Part shown: positions 1-8,122 of the stretch, one piece after another
Numbering within the stretch: the stretch's first letter is position 1
Layout: each line of letters starts with the position of its first letter
NCBI RefSeq assembly: GCF_030269485.1
Contig: NZ_BSTL01000002.1
Coordinates: 297,671 to 361,670 of the forward strand
Reading direction: 5' to 3'
From: Actinoplanes sp. NBRC 103695
Lineage (GTDB): Bacteria; Actinomycetota; Actinomycetes; Mycobacteriales; Micromonosporaceae
DNA length: 64,000 nucleotides
Translations under genes and position numbers: made by a program
The notes under the pieces: model-generated
What the model was told of the DNA's origin: nothing
What the model saw: only the letters and a program-made list of their open reading frames with translations
The model's database searches: none

Positions 1-213
1 CGGCCTCCGGTCCTGCGTCGGCCTCCGGTCCTGCGTCGGCCTCCGGTCCTGCGTCGGCCTCCGGTCCTGCGTCGGCCTCCGGTCCTGCGTCGGCCTCCGG
101 TCCTGCGTCGGCCTCCGGTCCTGCGTCGGCCTCCGGTCCTGCGTCGACCCCCGGCCCTGCGTCGACCCCCGGCCCTGCGTCGACCCCCGGCCCTGCGTCG
201 GCCTCCGGTCCTG
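1..213. repeat. 18-bp tandem repeat array, 12 units
   Basis: Twelve head-to-tail 18-bp units start at base 1 and run to about 213; the array probably continues left of the window. Units 1-8 are identical (CGGCCTCCGGTCCTGCGT). Units 9-11 are a variant (CGACCCCCGGCCCTGCGT). The last unit returns to the first type and breaks off at its 3' end. Because 18 is a multiple of three, the array stays open in the frame of the downstream RidA-like gene, encoding ASGPAS then TPGPAS hexapeptides. Identity among the first eight copies suggests recent expansion or active homogenisation. Confidence 0.95.
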
Positions 214-575
214 CTCCCGGGCCGTGGGAGGACGTCTACGGTTACCGCCGGGTGATCCGCGCCGGCGACCGCATCATCACCGCGGGCTGCACGTCGACGG
301 TCGACGGCGTGGTCACCGGCGCCAGCGCGGCCGAGCAGGCCCGGCTCGCCTTCGGAATCGCCGTCGACGCGGTCCGGTCGGCAGGCGGTTCCCCGGCCGA
401 CGTGGTGCGGACGCGGATGTACATCGTCGATCGGGACGACGCGGACGAGGTCGGACGGGTGCACGGCGAGCTGTTCGCCGAGGTCCGGCCGGTCGCCACG
501 ATGGTCATTGTCGTCGGGCTCCTCGACCCGGCGATGCGTGTCGAGGTGGAGGTCGAAGCGGTGGTCACCCCATGA
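3..575 (+). CDS. RidA/YjgF/Rid-family protein with repeat-encoded N-terminal tract (5' partial)
   Basis: The domain from about base 222 reads like a small Rid-family protein ([20 protein letters not shown] at the N-terminus, [10 protein letters not shown] near the C-terminus). Rid proteins are trimeric chorismate-mutase-like folds; RidA proper hydrolyses reactive enamines from PLP enzymes. The frame is open without a stop from base 3 through the whole repeat array. A GTG at 252 would cut into the conserved first strand, so the true start probably lies upstream of the window and the protein carries an Ala/Ser/Gly/Pro repeat arm. The arginine that RidA uses just before the last strand is not evident ([11 protein letters not shown]), so deaminase activity is doubtful. 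The stop overlaps the hisF start (ATGA), indicating translational coupling. Rid genes beside hisF are common in actinobacteria. Confidence 0.8.
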   Translation, partial: ASGPASASGPASASGPASASGPASASGPASASGPASASGPASASGPASTPGPASTPGPASTPGPASASGPAPGPWEDVYGYRRVIRAGDRIITAGCTSTVDGVVTGASAAEQARLAFGIAVDAVRSAGGSPADVVRTRMYIVDRDDADEVGRVHGELFAEVRPVATMVIVVGLLDPAMRVEVEVEAVVTP

Positions 576-1327
576 CGGTCGCGGTGCGGGTCATTCCCTG
601 CCTGGACGTGGACGCCGGCCGGGTGGTCAAGGGCGTCAACTTCGTCGACCTGCGAGACGCGGGCGATCCGGTCGAGCTTGCCTATGCGTACGACGCCGCG
701 GGCGCCGACGAGCTCACGTTCCTGGATGTGACCGCCTCGTCGGACGACCGCGGCACCATGCTGGACGTGGTGCGCCGCACGGCCGAGTCGGTGTTCATCC
801 CGCTCACGGTCGGCGGGGGAGTCCGCACGGTCCGGGACGTCGACGTGCTGCTGCGGGCGGGCGCGGACAAGGTGGGCGTGAACACCGCGGCCATCCACCG
901 GCCCGAACTGATCAGCGAGATCGCGTCCCGCTTCGGCAACCAGGTGCTGGTCCTCTCGCTCGACGTCCGCCGCACCCCCGGCGGGACGTGGGAGGTCACC
1001 ACGCACGGCGGCCGGAAGAGCGCCGGCCTCGACGCCATCGAGTGGGCCCGCCGGGTCGCCGACCTGGGCGCCGGCGAGATCCTGCTCAACTCGATGGACG
1101 CGGACGGCACCAAGGCCGGCTTCGACCTGCCCCTGATCCGGGCGGTGCGCGAGGTGGTCGACATCCCGGTGATCGCCAGCGGCGGCGCCGGCGAGGTCGC
1201 CCATTTCCCGCCGGCCGTGGAGGCCGGGGCGGACGCGGTGCTGGCGGCCAGCGTCTTCCACTTCGGAGACCTGTCGATCGGCGAGGTCAAGGACGCGCTG
1301 CGGGAGGCGGGGAGCCCGGTCCGCTGA
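572..1327 (+). CDS. hisF: Imidazole glycerol phosphate synthase, cyclase subunit HisF
   Basis: HisF is the synthase half of the HisF-HisH complex. It joins ammonia from HisH to PRFAR to give imidazole glycerol phosphate and AICAR in histidine synthesis. The 251-residue product has the usual family length and a complete TIM barrel. The two catalytic aspartates are visible: D12 in [10 protein letters not shown] and D131 in LSLDVRR. Phosphate-binding glycine loops are also present ([13 protein letters not shown]). The ATG at 572 overlaps the stop of the upstream Rid gene. No other his gene follows; hisI is about 23 kb downstream after an accessory block, unlike the compact arrangement in many relatives. 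Identification is firm. Confidence 0.97.
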   Translation: MTVAVRVIPCLDVDAGRVVKGVNFVDLRDAGDPVELAYAYDAAGADELTFLDVTASSDDRGTMLDVVRRTAESVFIPLTVGGGVRTVRDVDVLLRAGADKVGVNTAAIHRPELISEIASRFGNQVLVLSLDVRRTPGGTWEVTTHGGRKSAGLDAIEWARRVADLGAGEILLNSMDADGTKAGFDLPLIRAVREVVDIPVIASGGAGEVAHFPPAVEAGADAVLAASVFHFGDLSIGEVKDALREAGSPVR

Positions 1328-1531
1328 GGCTCCGGCTGTTCTCGCAACTGTCGTTTTGATCCCGCAGACCCGGTTCCGTCAGCACCGCCCGCGACCGCAC
1401 CCCGTCCCCGCTCCGCCGCAGCCAGCAGCGCGTCCACCTATCCGGCGACCAACCCACCGTCTTTCTCGGCCTGCTCTGCCTTCTCGGCCTGCTCCGGCTT
1501 CTCGGCTCTGTTGGTGCCCTGTCGGCCGGGG

Positions 1532-2401
1532 TCAGTCGCGGCTTACCGTGATCGCCGGGCCGGACGGGTGGTTCACGACGCGGGTGTTGCCGGCCTGGTC
1601 GGTGAGGGTCAGCCGGACGGGTTCCCAGGTGCCCGTCGGGGTACCGGCCGGAATGTCGACCTGGGCGGCGCACTCGACCCGGTCGTAGATGTTGTTGGCC
1701 AGACTCCCGAAGCCGCAGGTCAGATGACGACCGTCGGAGGCCATCGCGAAGTCCGCACCGATCCGCTGCCCGTCCGGCCCGGCCAGGGTCAGACGCCCCT
1801 TCCACAGTCCCGCCTGCAGATCGGTCGCCGTGACCCGGTAGCCGAGCGTCACCCCGCCGCCGGCGTCCACGACGTGCGCGTCCTGCCCCGGGGCCAGCGC
1901 GATCCGATCGAGGACCGGCCCGTCCGCCTCGACCAGCTGCGTCACCCCGAACTCGGCGACCCCCGCGCCCCGGAGCGCCCGGAAGTTCCCGTTCCCGTCA
2001 TGCGCGGTGAGTTTCGTGACCCGCCAGACTGCTTCCGGAACGGCGCCGTACCGAGGCACCGGAAGGAGCACCCGGGACGTGGCCCGCGGCGTCTCACCCG
2101 GCGCCGTCCCCAGCAGCACCGCGTCATAGGGGATGAAGGTGGTCGCCCCCACCGCCGTTGCCCCCGCGAACTGCCGAAGCTCAACGGACCCGCTGACCTC
2201 GAGAGCCGCCGGATCAACATCGGTGACAGTCCAGGTCAGCACCACATCGGCGTCCCCTTGAGTGACGTCGACGTGCACGACGCTGAACCCCACCGCAGTG
2301 ATCTCGATGGCCCGACTGTCAGCCCCAGCCGCCGGCGTCCCCACCAGCACAGCCGCAGCCGCGGCGGTCAGAGCAGCAGGCACCCGCGAACGCAACGACA
2401 T
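1532..2401 (-). CDS. Secreted protein of unknown function, beta-rich
   Basis: I do not recognise this family. The ATG at 2401 is chosen because GGGAGG lies about six bases upstream; a longer frame reaches 2434. The 289-residue product begins with basic residues and a hydrophobic stretch (VPAALTAAAAAVLVGTPAAGA), a typical Sec signal peptide with a likely AGA cleavage. The mature part is rich in Val, Thr and Asp with alternating patterns and ends in a strand-rich domain (RLTLTDQAGNTRVV), consistent with immunoglobulin-like or calcium-binding beta sandwiches. It has no lipobox, sortase signal or catalytic motif that I can see. It is convergent with hisF across about 200 bp with no recognisable feature. 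Confidence 0.75.
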   Translation of the reverse strand: MSLRSRVPAALTAAAAAVLVGTPAAGADSRAIEITAVGFSVVHVDVTQGDADVVLTWTVTDVDPAALEVSGSVELRQFAGATAVGATTFIPYDAVLLGTAPGETPRATSRVLLPVPRYGAVPEAVWRVTKLTAHDGNGNFRALRGAGVAEFGVTQLVEADGPVLDRIALAPGQDAHVVDAGGGVTLGYRVTATDLQAGLWKGRLTLAGPDGQRIGADFAMASDGRHLTCGFGSLANNIYDRVECAAQVDIPAGTPTGTWEPVRLTLTDQAGNTRVVNHPSGPAITVSRD

Positions 2402-2540
2402 CCGTTTCCTCCCCTGGCGCATACGCGTCCACAAGAGAGCCTAGAAGCGTCCGCCCACCCATAGCGTCGCCGATCCGACAGAGCCGACGATTTCCTCCCG
2501 AGGCGGCACCGCCCCACGACAATCCGACACAGCGACGCCG

Positions 2541-2745
2541 CCCTCCGTCCGCCGCCTGCTGCCTGCCGCCCTCCGCCTGCCGCCCTCCGCCTGACGCCCG
2601 CCGCTCGCTGCTCGCCGCCTGACACCTGACGCCTGCTGCTCGCCGCCTGACACCTGACGCCTGCTGCTCGCCGCCTGCCGCCCGCCGCTCGCTGCTCGCC
2701 GCCTGACGCCTGCTGCTCGCTGCCTGCTGCTCGCCGCTCGATGCC
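2541..2745. repeat. Low-complexity repeat tract with a 28-bp period
   Basis: The roughly 460-bp gap between the two minus-strand genes contains no convincing gene. Most of it is built from CTGCTCGCC and GCCTGACGCC words. The clearest part is a 28-bp unit beginning at 2608 and 2636, identical over at least 25 bases, with a partial third copy from 2664. Predicted ORFs here encode only Arg/Ala/Gly-rich low-complexity sequence and are not accepted as genes. Confidence 0.8.
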
Positions 2746-2866
2746 CGCTGGCCCCGGCGCCCGATGCTCGCGGCTGGGCTGTGGTCATGTCGCGGATCAC
2801 GGTGAAGGCGGCCTTGCGATCCTGGCCCGAAACTCGAGCCGACCGGCGCGGGGGTGGGTGGTCGGG

Positions 2867-3301
2867 CTAGCGGCCGTCTGCGAGGCGGAGCGAATACTCC
2901 CGGACGGCTGCCGCGTAGGTCGACTCATCGAGCGACCAGTCGTGCTCGCCGGGCGTGCTGGATCGATTCAGCTGGGCTTGAAGAGTCAGCACCGCCGATG
3001 ACAGGCCACTGAACGGCCGGGTCCGCCACAGCTGCTCGCCGGCGGGCGCGACCTCGACCAGATCATCGTCAATCTTGATGAGGCCCGCACCGGCCAGACG
3101 GCGGACCGCGTCCTGTAACTCGGCGCGGCTCGGGACGCTGTGGTGCAGGAAGTCAGCCGCGGCGAGCAGATCGGCGAGCGTGGCCCCCACCACCGGCAGG
3201 GCGGCGTGCATAGCCCGGTCGCGTTCCAGCCGCTCGGCGATCACCGCGGACACGAAGATCCACGCGTCGTTCCAATGCCAGCCCGCTGCCCCTGCCCCCA
3301 T
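2867..3301 (-). CDS. Hypothetical protein, possible winged-helix-like small protein
   Basis: I cannot name this protein. The 144-residue version starting at 3301 begins with a conserved-looking segment (WHWNDAWIFVSAVIAERLER). An amphipathic helical region follows (LADLLAAADFLHH, RAELQDAVRRLAGAGLI) with an acidic IDDDLVEVA turn. The layout is reminiscent of small actinobacterial DNA- or protein-binding helical proteins, but no catalytic or metal motif is seen. The frame is open to 3424; the shorter start is preferred because upstream residues look non-coding, although neither start has a clear ribosome site. It lies downstream of, and on the same strand as, the YczE-like gene with about a 100-bp gap. 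Confidence 0.6.
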   Translation of the reverse strand: MGAGAAGWHWNDAWIFVSAVIAERLERDRAMHAALPVVGATLADLLAAADFLHHSVPSRAELQDAVRRLAGAGLIKIDDDLVEVAPAGEQLWRTRPFSGLSSAVLTLQAQLNRSSTPGEHDWSLDESTYAAAVREYSLRLADGR

Positions 3302-3404
3302 GTCGCCATGATGCCGTGCGTCCGCCTCGCCCGGAAGCGAATGTGTCTGGATGATCACCAACCTGTGTCCCGGGTCTCGTACCGCTCCGGACATTTCACC
3401 CGGT

Positions 3405-4040
3405 CTATTGAGGACTCGCGCCAACCTGCTCGCCGGCCGCCGCCCGCACCGTCAGCCGCGGGATGAAGAACTGCGCCAGCGGCCCGATGGCCAGCGCGTA
3501 CACCACCGTGCCGACGCCGACCGTGCCGCCGAGCAGGAAGCCCGTCCCCAGCACCAGCAACTCGATCGAGGTGCGGATCACTCGAAGCGAGATCCGCGGG
3601 AGGCGATCGTGCAGCCCGGTCATCAGCCCGTCCCGTGGCCCCGGCCCGAGCCGGCTGCCGATGTACATCCCGGTCGCCACGCCATTGAGAAGCACCCCGG
3701 CCGCGAGGAACGCGATGCGTAGTGGCAGCCCGGTCGCGGCCGGAAGCACGTACAGAGCGGCGTCGATGGCGAACCCGATGACGAAGATGTTGGCGATCGT
3801 TCCGAAGCCTGGCCTCTGCCGGAGCGGGATCCACAGCAGCAGCACCACCGCGCCGATGATGATCACCACCGTGCCGATGCTCAATCCGAAGGTCCGCGAC
3901 AGGCCCTGATGCAGGACGTCCCAGGGATTCAGCCCGAGCCCCGACTCCACCATCAGCGCCATGCTGGCGCCGTAGAGGATCAGACCCACGAGGAGCTGCA
4001 CGGTCCGCCGGGTCATTCGTCGGTTGCTCAGGACGCTCAT
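3405..4040 (-). CDS. YczE/YitT-type integral membrane protein
   Basis: The 211-residue product is almost entirely hydrophobic with about five to six membrane helices, for example LLVGLILYGASMALMV, TVVIIIGAVVLLLW and FLAAGVLLNGVATGMYIG. It carries the conserved pattern of the Bacillus YczE group (GLGLNPWDVLHQGLSRTFG and GPGPRDGLMTGLHDR). Function is unknown; the family is often regarded as a transporter-like membrane protein. The ATG at 4040 is chosen over a longer upstream reading that runs into the divergent promoter; an ATG at 4016 is an alternative. It is transcribed away from a MocR regulator across a gap under 60 bp. This pairing recurs in many bacteria and implies that the MocR protein controls this gene. 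Confidence 0.85.
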   Translation of the reverse strand: MSVLSNRRMTRRTVQLLVGLILYGASMALMVESGLGLNPWDVLHQGLSRTFGLSIGTVVIIIGAVVLLLWIPLRQRPGFGTIANIFVIGFAIDAALYVLPAATGLPLRIAFLAAGVLLNGVATGMYIGSRLGPGPRDGLMTGLHDRLPRISLRVIRTSIELLVLGTGFLLGGTVGVGTVVYALAIGPLAQFFIPRLTVRAAAGEQVGASPQ

Positions 4041-4056
4041 GAGTGCAACTCTGGAT

Positions 4057-4161
4057 GCCAATTGGCTCGCTCCCAAGTGCCAATTTCTCGGAGGTGGCTG
4101 TGACCAGCGTGGTACGGGGTGGCCAATTGGCACGTCTGCTCGGGCAATGGCACTCATTGCC
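4057..4161. promoter_or_regulatory. GCCAAT boxes between YczE-like gene and MocR gene
   Basis: The divergent promoter region has the palindrome GCCAATTGGC at 4057-4066 and again at 4122-4131. A half copy TGCCAATT lies at 4078-4085. An inverted repeat GGCAATG-GCACT-CATTGCC follows at 4143-4161. The last two sit inside the first codons of the MocR gene, as expected for an autoregulated MocR operator. The arrangement is visible in the sequence; regulator identity is inferred. Confidence 0.7.
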
Positions 4162-5554
4162 GGGCCGCCACCGGAGCCCCGACTACTCCGCCCTCGCCGG
4201 CGCCGTCCGAGGGTTGCTCTCCGACGGCCGGCTGGCGCTGGGCGTCCGGCTCCCCGCCGAGCGCGAACTGGCCGAGGCACTCGCCATCAGCCGCACCACG
4301 GTCACCGCCGCGTACCGGATGCTCCGCGAGACCGGCCACCTGACCAGCCGTCGCGGCGCGGGCAGTTGGACCACCCTTCCCACCGGTCACCGCATCGCCA
4401 CCTCCGGCCTGTGGACCGCCACCGACGACCCGGACATGATCGACCTCGGCGTGGCCGCCTGTGCCGCCCCGGTCGAACTGATCACCGCGGCGCGCGCCGC
4501 CGCCGACGACCTGCCCCGATATCTCGGCAGCGCCGGTTACCGCCCCACCGGGCTGCTGGACCTGCGGGATGTCGTCGCGGCCGGTTACACCCGGCGAGGG
4601 GTGCCCACCACGGCCGAACAGATCCTGATCACCAGCGGCACCCAGCAAGCCCTCGACCTGGTGCTGCGGCTCTCGCTGCCGGTCGGCGCAAATGTGCTGG
4701 TCGAGTCGCCCACCTACCCCAACGCGCTCGCCGCACTCGCGGCTCGCCGAGCCCGGGTCAGCACGCACGGGCTCGACGCCGGCACCGGGTGGGACGGAGA
4801 ACTGCTGCTGGAGGCGATGCGGCAGACGCGCCCCCGCCTGGCCTATGTGATCCCGGAGTTCCAGAACCCGACCGGTCACCTGATGCCCGCCGAGCTGCGC
4901 GAACGCCTCGTCGCCGCGGCGCACTCGGGCGGCGTCGAGCTGGTCGCGGACGAGTCCTTCGTGGACCTTGCGCTGGACGGTGATGAGATGCCACCGCCGG
5001 TGGCGGTGTTCGACCGGCACTCGCGGGTGGTGTCGATCGGCGGGATGAGCAAGGCGTACTGGGGTGGCCTGCGGATCGGCTGGGTGCGCGCCGCCGCGCC
5101 GATGGTGCAGCGGCTGGCCGCGCTCCGAGTCGGCGTGGACATGGGCAGCCCCGTACTGGAACAGCTGGTGGCGGTGCGTCTGCTGGCCGACGCCGAGACG
5201 ATCGTGGCGGACCGCCGGCGGCAGGTCGTCGAGCGCCGCGACGCCCTGGTCGCCGCGCTCCGCGAGCAGTTGCCGGAGTGGCGTTTCACAGTGCCACGCG
5301 GAGGCATGAGCCTGTGGGCGGAGCTGGACGGCCCGATCTCCAGCGCCCTGGCCCGCGCGGCCGAGGACGTCGGCGTCCGGCTGGCGCCCGGACCGCGTTT
5401 CGGCATGGACGGCACCCTGGAGCGATTCCTGCGCCTGCCCTACGCCCTCCCGGCCGACGACCTGGTCGAGGCCGTCCGCCGCATCGCCGCCGTCCGCCAC
5501 GACCTGGACCAGGTCACCGGCCCGACGTGGCGCACGCCGGCGGTCATCGCCTGA
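4100..5554 (+). CDS. MocR-type GntR-family regulator with aminotransferase domain
   Basis: This 484-residue protein joins an N-terminal GntR winged helix (residues about 20-90; ALAISRTTVTAAYRMLRETG) to a fold-type I PLP-dependent aminotransferase-like domain (about 120-480). The PLP lysine is K318 in GGMSKAYWGGLRIGW, so cofactor binding is likely. MocR regulators sense PLP-linked metabolites. The GTG at 4100 is chosen because GGAGG lies six bases upstream; an ATG at 4043 would collide with the divergent gene's start. The adjacent YczE-like gene is the probable target, and GCCAATTGGC palindromes flank the start. The effector cannot be read from the sequence. Confidence 0.9.
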   Translation: MTSVVRGGQLARLLGQWHSLPGRHRSPDYSALAGAVRGLLSDGRLALGVRLPAERELAEALAISRTTVTAAYRMLRETGHLTSRRGAGSWTTLPTGHRIATSGLWTATDDPDMIDLGVAACAAPVELITAARAAADDLPRYLGSAGYRPTGLLDLRDVVAAGYTRRGVPTTAEQILITSGTQQALDLVLRLSLPVGANVLVESPTYPNALAALAARRARVSTHGLDAGTGWDGELLLEAMRQTRPRLAYVIPEFQNPTGHLMPAELRERLVAAAHSGGVELVADESFVDLALDGDEMPPPVAVFDRHSRVVSIGGMSKAYWGGLRIGWVRAAAPMVQRLAALRVGVDMGSPVLEQLVAVRLLADAETIVADRRRQVVERRDALVAALREQLPEWRFTVPRGGMSLWAELDGPISSALARAAEDVGVRLAPGPRFGMDGTLERFLRLPYALPADDLVEAVRRIAAVRHDLDQVTGPTWRTPAVIA

Positions 5555-5634
5555 CACCCTGACCCGTTCCCGCATCCCCGTGACCATCCGGCCTCCCTTC
5601 CGAGGCCGCCCATGGTGCCGCGTTCGCGGTGCCG

Positions 5635-5685
5635 GCCGGTAGTGACAAATGTCAGCGATCTCGATGACTTCCTGTCACTACCGGC
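5635..5685. promoter_or_regulatory. Tandem operator-like dyad (TGACA-AA-TGTCA)
   Basis: A 13-bp perfect inverted repeat (GCCGGTAGTGACA at 5635-5647; TGTCACTACCGGC at 5673-5685) encloses a smaller palindrome, TGACA-AA-TGTCA at 5643-5654, and its mirror-side partner TGAC-TTCC-TGTCA. The two half-modules lie about two helical turns apart, as for a dimer pair of a response regulator or repressor. No T-run follows, so a terminator is unlikely. No clear gene follows on either side: the fadD stop is 320 bp away on the other strand. Confidence 0.55.
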
Positions 5686-5893
5686 GCGGGTGCCGCAGCT
5701 CCTAGGTTTCGGACTCGACGAAGTTCGGCGACCCGGGAGGTTCCTTCGCATGTGTCACTCGATGAGCTCCAGGTCGAGAGCGGCGTCGTGGACCACCGCG
5801 GCAACGTCATCGGCCTGCTCCAGCCGGGTTCCAGCGGCTGGTGACACTGCGGCGGCGGGCACCGCAGCGGTGATACCGCCGTCGCGCTGGCGC

Positions 5894-5968
5894 ATGACAC
5901 AGCGGGTCGTGACGTCGCGGGTTGTGACGTCGCGGGTTGTGACGTCGCGGCCGGTGACACAGCGCGGC
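5894..5968. repeat. 15-bp tandem repeat (GTGACGTCGCGGGTT)
   Basis: Five 15-bp units start at 5894, 5909, 5924, 5939 and 5954. The middle three are near-identical and the outer two read GACACAGCG in place of GACGTCGCG. The array ends about 35 bp before the fadD stop codon, in the convergent gap after the MocR gene. The 450-bp gap otherwise holds only the dyad at 5635 and a short possible remnant reading frame ending near 5844. I see no gene in it. Confidence 0.8.
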
Positions 5969-6004
5969 GCCCGCCTTGGGCAGGGCGGGCGCCGCGAGGA
6001 CCGG

Positions 6005-7828
6005 TCAGATCTGGGCGAGCGAACCGGCGTACATCTTGTCGATCTGCTCGGCGAAGTTGGCCTCGACGCCGCGGCGCTTGATCTTCATGGACGGGGTGAT
6101 CTCGCCGTCCTCGATGGTCAGGTCGCGGGGGAGGATGGCGAACTTCTTGATCGTCTCCCAGCGGTTGAGCTTGCCGTTGAGCTCCTCGATGTAGCCGGCG
6201 ACCATCTTCTCGGCCTCGGCCGACGCGACGATCTCGGCGTACGGCTTACCCTCCAGCGGACCGCCCGCCGTCCAGCCCTGGAGCGCGTCCTCGTCCAGGC
6301 TGATCAGCATGGTCACGAAGTTGCGGGCCTGGCCCACCACCACGGCCTGCGAGGTGTACGGGCAGACCGCCTTGAACATGCCCTCGATGTGGCTGGGGGC
6401 GATGTACTTGCCGCCGGAGGTCTTGACCAGGTCCTTCTTGCGGTCGGTGATGGTCAGGAACCCGTCGGCGTCGAGCTCGCCGATGTCACCGGTACGGAAG
6501 AAGCCGTCCTCGGTGAACGCCTCGGCGGTCTCCGCGGGCAGGTTGTGATAGCCGCGCATCACCGGAGCGCCGCGCAGCAGCACCTCGCCGTCGGCGTCGA
6601 TCTTGCACTCGAGGTCGCCGAGGGGCTGGCCGACCGTGCCGATCTTGAGCTTGTCCAGCCGGTTGACGAAGTTGGCCGCGCTGCTCTCGGTGAGGCCGTA
6701 TCCCTCCATGATCGGCAGGTTGGCGGCGGCGAAGAACTCGGCGATGTCCCGGCTCAGCGGTGCGGAACCGGACACCAGCACCCGCAACCGGCCGCCCAGC
6801 CGCTCCTGGATCTTGGAGAAGACCAGTTTCTCGGCGATCGAGTACTTGGCCTTGAGGAAACCGGGCACCGGCTTGCCGGCCTGCTCCAGCGCCACCTTCT
6901 GCTTGCCGGTGGCCACCGCCCAGCCGAAGATCTTGGCCTTGGCGCCGCCGCCATCGAGCGCCGTGGTGACCGTGCGGTTGTACACCTTCTCGAAGATCCG
7001 CGGCGCCGCGCACATCAGCGTCGGGCGTACCACCGCGAGCATCTCGACGAGCTTGTCGACCCGGCCGTCCACGTAGGTCGGAACGCCCACGTGCACGATG
7101 CCGCAGAGCAGCGTCTTGCCGAACGAGTGGGACAGGGGGAGCCAGAGATACTGGAGATCGGTCGACTCGAACAGGCCCAGGTCCTGCTGCGCGACACCCT
7201 CCCAGGTCCAGCCGCCGTGCAGCAGCTCGACGCCCTTCGGCCGGCCGGTCGTGCCGGAGGTGTAGATGAGCGTGGCGACGTTGTCCGGGCCGATCGTGTC
7301 GCAGATGTCCTGGATCAGCGTCGGCTGCTGGGCCAGCGCGGCGTTGCCACGCTCCTCGAGCTCGGCCAGCGTGATCTGCGGCGGCTGAGCGCCGGCGTCC
7401 GCGAGACCGTCGATCAGCACGACGTGGGTGACCGACGTGTCGGCGCCGGAGATCTTCATCGCCTGCTGCGGGTTCTCCGCCACCAGGACCTTCGACCCCG
7501 AGTCGGACACGATGTACGACGCGTCCTCCGGCTCGGTGGTGGGGTAGACCGTGGTGGCGGCCGCACCGGCGCAGTTGATGCCGAAGTCGACCAGAACCCA
7601 CTCCAGCCGGGTGCTGGACAGGATGGCCACCCGATCCTCCAGCCCGACCCCGAGCTCCCGCAGGCCGGCCGCGATCGCCTTGACCCGTGCTCCGATCTGG
7701 GCCCAGGTCAGCCAGTTCACCGCGCTGTCGTCGGCCGAGGGCGTGGCAAAAGCCTTCGCATTCGGTGTCGCACTGACCCGCTGCAGGAACATGTCGGAGA
7801 TCGACCGGTAGGGGACTTCTATAGCCAT
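6005..7828 (-). CDS. fadD: Long-chain fatty-acid-CoA ligase (FadD15-like)
   Basis: This 607-residue member of the ANL adenylating superfamily activates fatty acids with ATP and CoA at the membrane. The P-loop YTSGTTGRPKGV is at residues 189-200. The downstream motifs GYGLTESS and FRTGDIGELDADGFLTITDR and the hinge DRKKDLVKTSGGKYIAP are intact. The catalytic lysine near the end is in ITPSMKIKRR. Length and motifs fit the long-chain FadD15/AMP-binding group of mycobacteria. The ATG at 7828 follows a GGCGGAG ribosome site; the frame continues upstream to 7951 but that part looks non-coding. The gene stands alone, convergent with the MocR gene and divergent from the PepSY gene. The exact chain-length preference cannot be read from the sequence. 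Confidence 0.93.
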   Translation of the reverse strand: MAIEVPYRSISDMFLQRVSATPNAKAFATPSADDSAVNWLTWAQIGARVKAIAAGLRELGVGLEDRVAILSSTRLEWVLVDFGINCAGAAATTVYPTTEPEDASYIVSDSGSKVLVAENPQQAMKISGADTSVTHVVLIDGLADAGAQPPQITLAELEERGNAALAQQPTLIQDICDTIGPDNVATLIYTSGTTGRPKGVELLHGGWTWEGVAQQDLGLFESTDLQYLWLPLSHSFGKTLLCGIVHVGVPTYVDGRVDKLVEMLAVVRPTLMCAAPRIFEKVYNRTVTTALDGGGAKAKIFGWAVATGKQKVALEQAGKPVPGFLKAKYSIAEKLVFSKIQERLGGRLRVLVSGSAPLSRDIAEFFAAANLPIMEGYGLTESSAANFVNRLDKLKIGTVGQPLGDLECKIDADGEVLLRGAPVMRGYHNLPAETAEAFTEDGFFRTGDIGELDADGFLTITDRKKDLVKTSGGKYIAPSHIEGMFKAVCPYTSQAVVVGQARNFVTMLISLDEDALQGWTAGGPLEGKPYAEIVASAEAEKMVAGYIEELNGKLNRWETIKKFAILPRDLTIEDGEITPSMKIKRRGVEANFAEQIDKMYAGSLAQI

Positions 7829-8029
7829 CGGGGCTCCGCCTTCTGTTGCAGCGCAAACGTGAATTCGGTGTTTCCGAAGGGTACGGGCGGGGCGGTCCGA
7901 GAGCCAGAGAGCGACCGCACCCAACGTGACCTGCCTGACAATCCTATCCATAGCCAGAGGCGTCGGCCGAGAGCCGTCCGCCTAGACAGACGTGCCGGGA
8001 AGCGGGCGGTTCGCGAGGGCGATCCGGCG

Positions 8030-8045
8030 CTTAACCCGGCCTTAG
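8030..8045 (+). promoter_or_regulatory. Direct-repeat box before PepSY gene (OmpR-type site)
   Basis: CTTAACCCGGCCTTAG contains CTTA half-sites 11 bp apart, the helical spacing used by OmpR/PhoB-family regulators. It matches 12 of 16 positions with CTTTACCTTGTCTTAG at 11255-11270, in front of the two-component locus. It lies about 80 bp upstream of the PepSY gene start. Binding is inferred. Confidence 0.55.
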
Positions 8046-8122
8046 CGATCACGCAGCGCGGCCATAGGGCCGTTCCGGCGACGGTGGTGCCATCAACAAC
8101 GCATCGCACCGGAGGTACTGAC

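Noticed and set aside
1..213. Possible CRISPR array
   Set aside because: Units are contiguous without unique spacers and are translated in frame, so this is a simple tandem repeat. The 19-bp array at 47227 and other arrays are rejected for the same lack of spacers.
2368..2800. Overlapping minus-strand frames in the repeat tract
   Set aside because: They encode only Arg/Ala/Gly/Gln low complexity from a 28-bp DNA repeat and have no plausible start context.
5749..5844. Possible short gene ending in GNVIGLLQPGSSGW
   Set aside because: Coding-like at its end, but the start context and length are poor and no family is recognised. At most it is a remnant.
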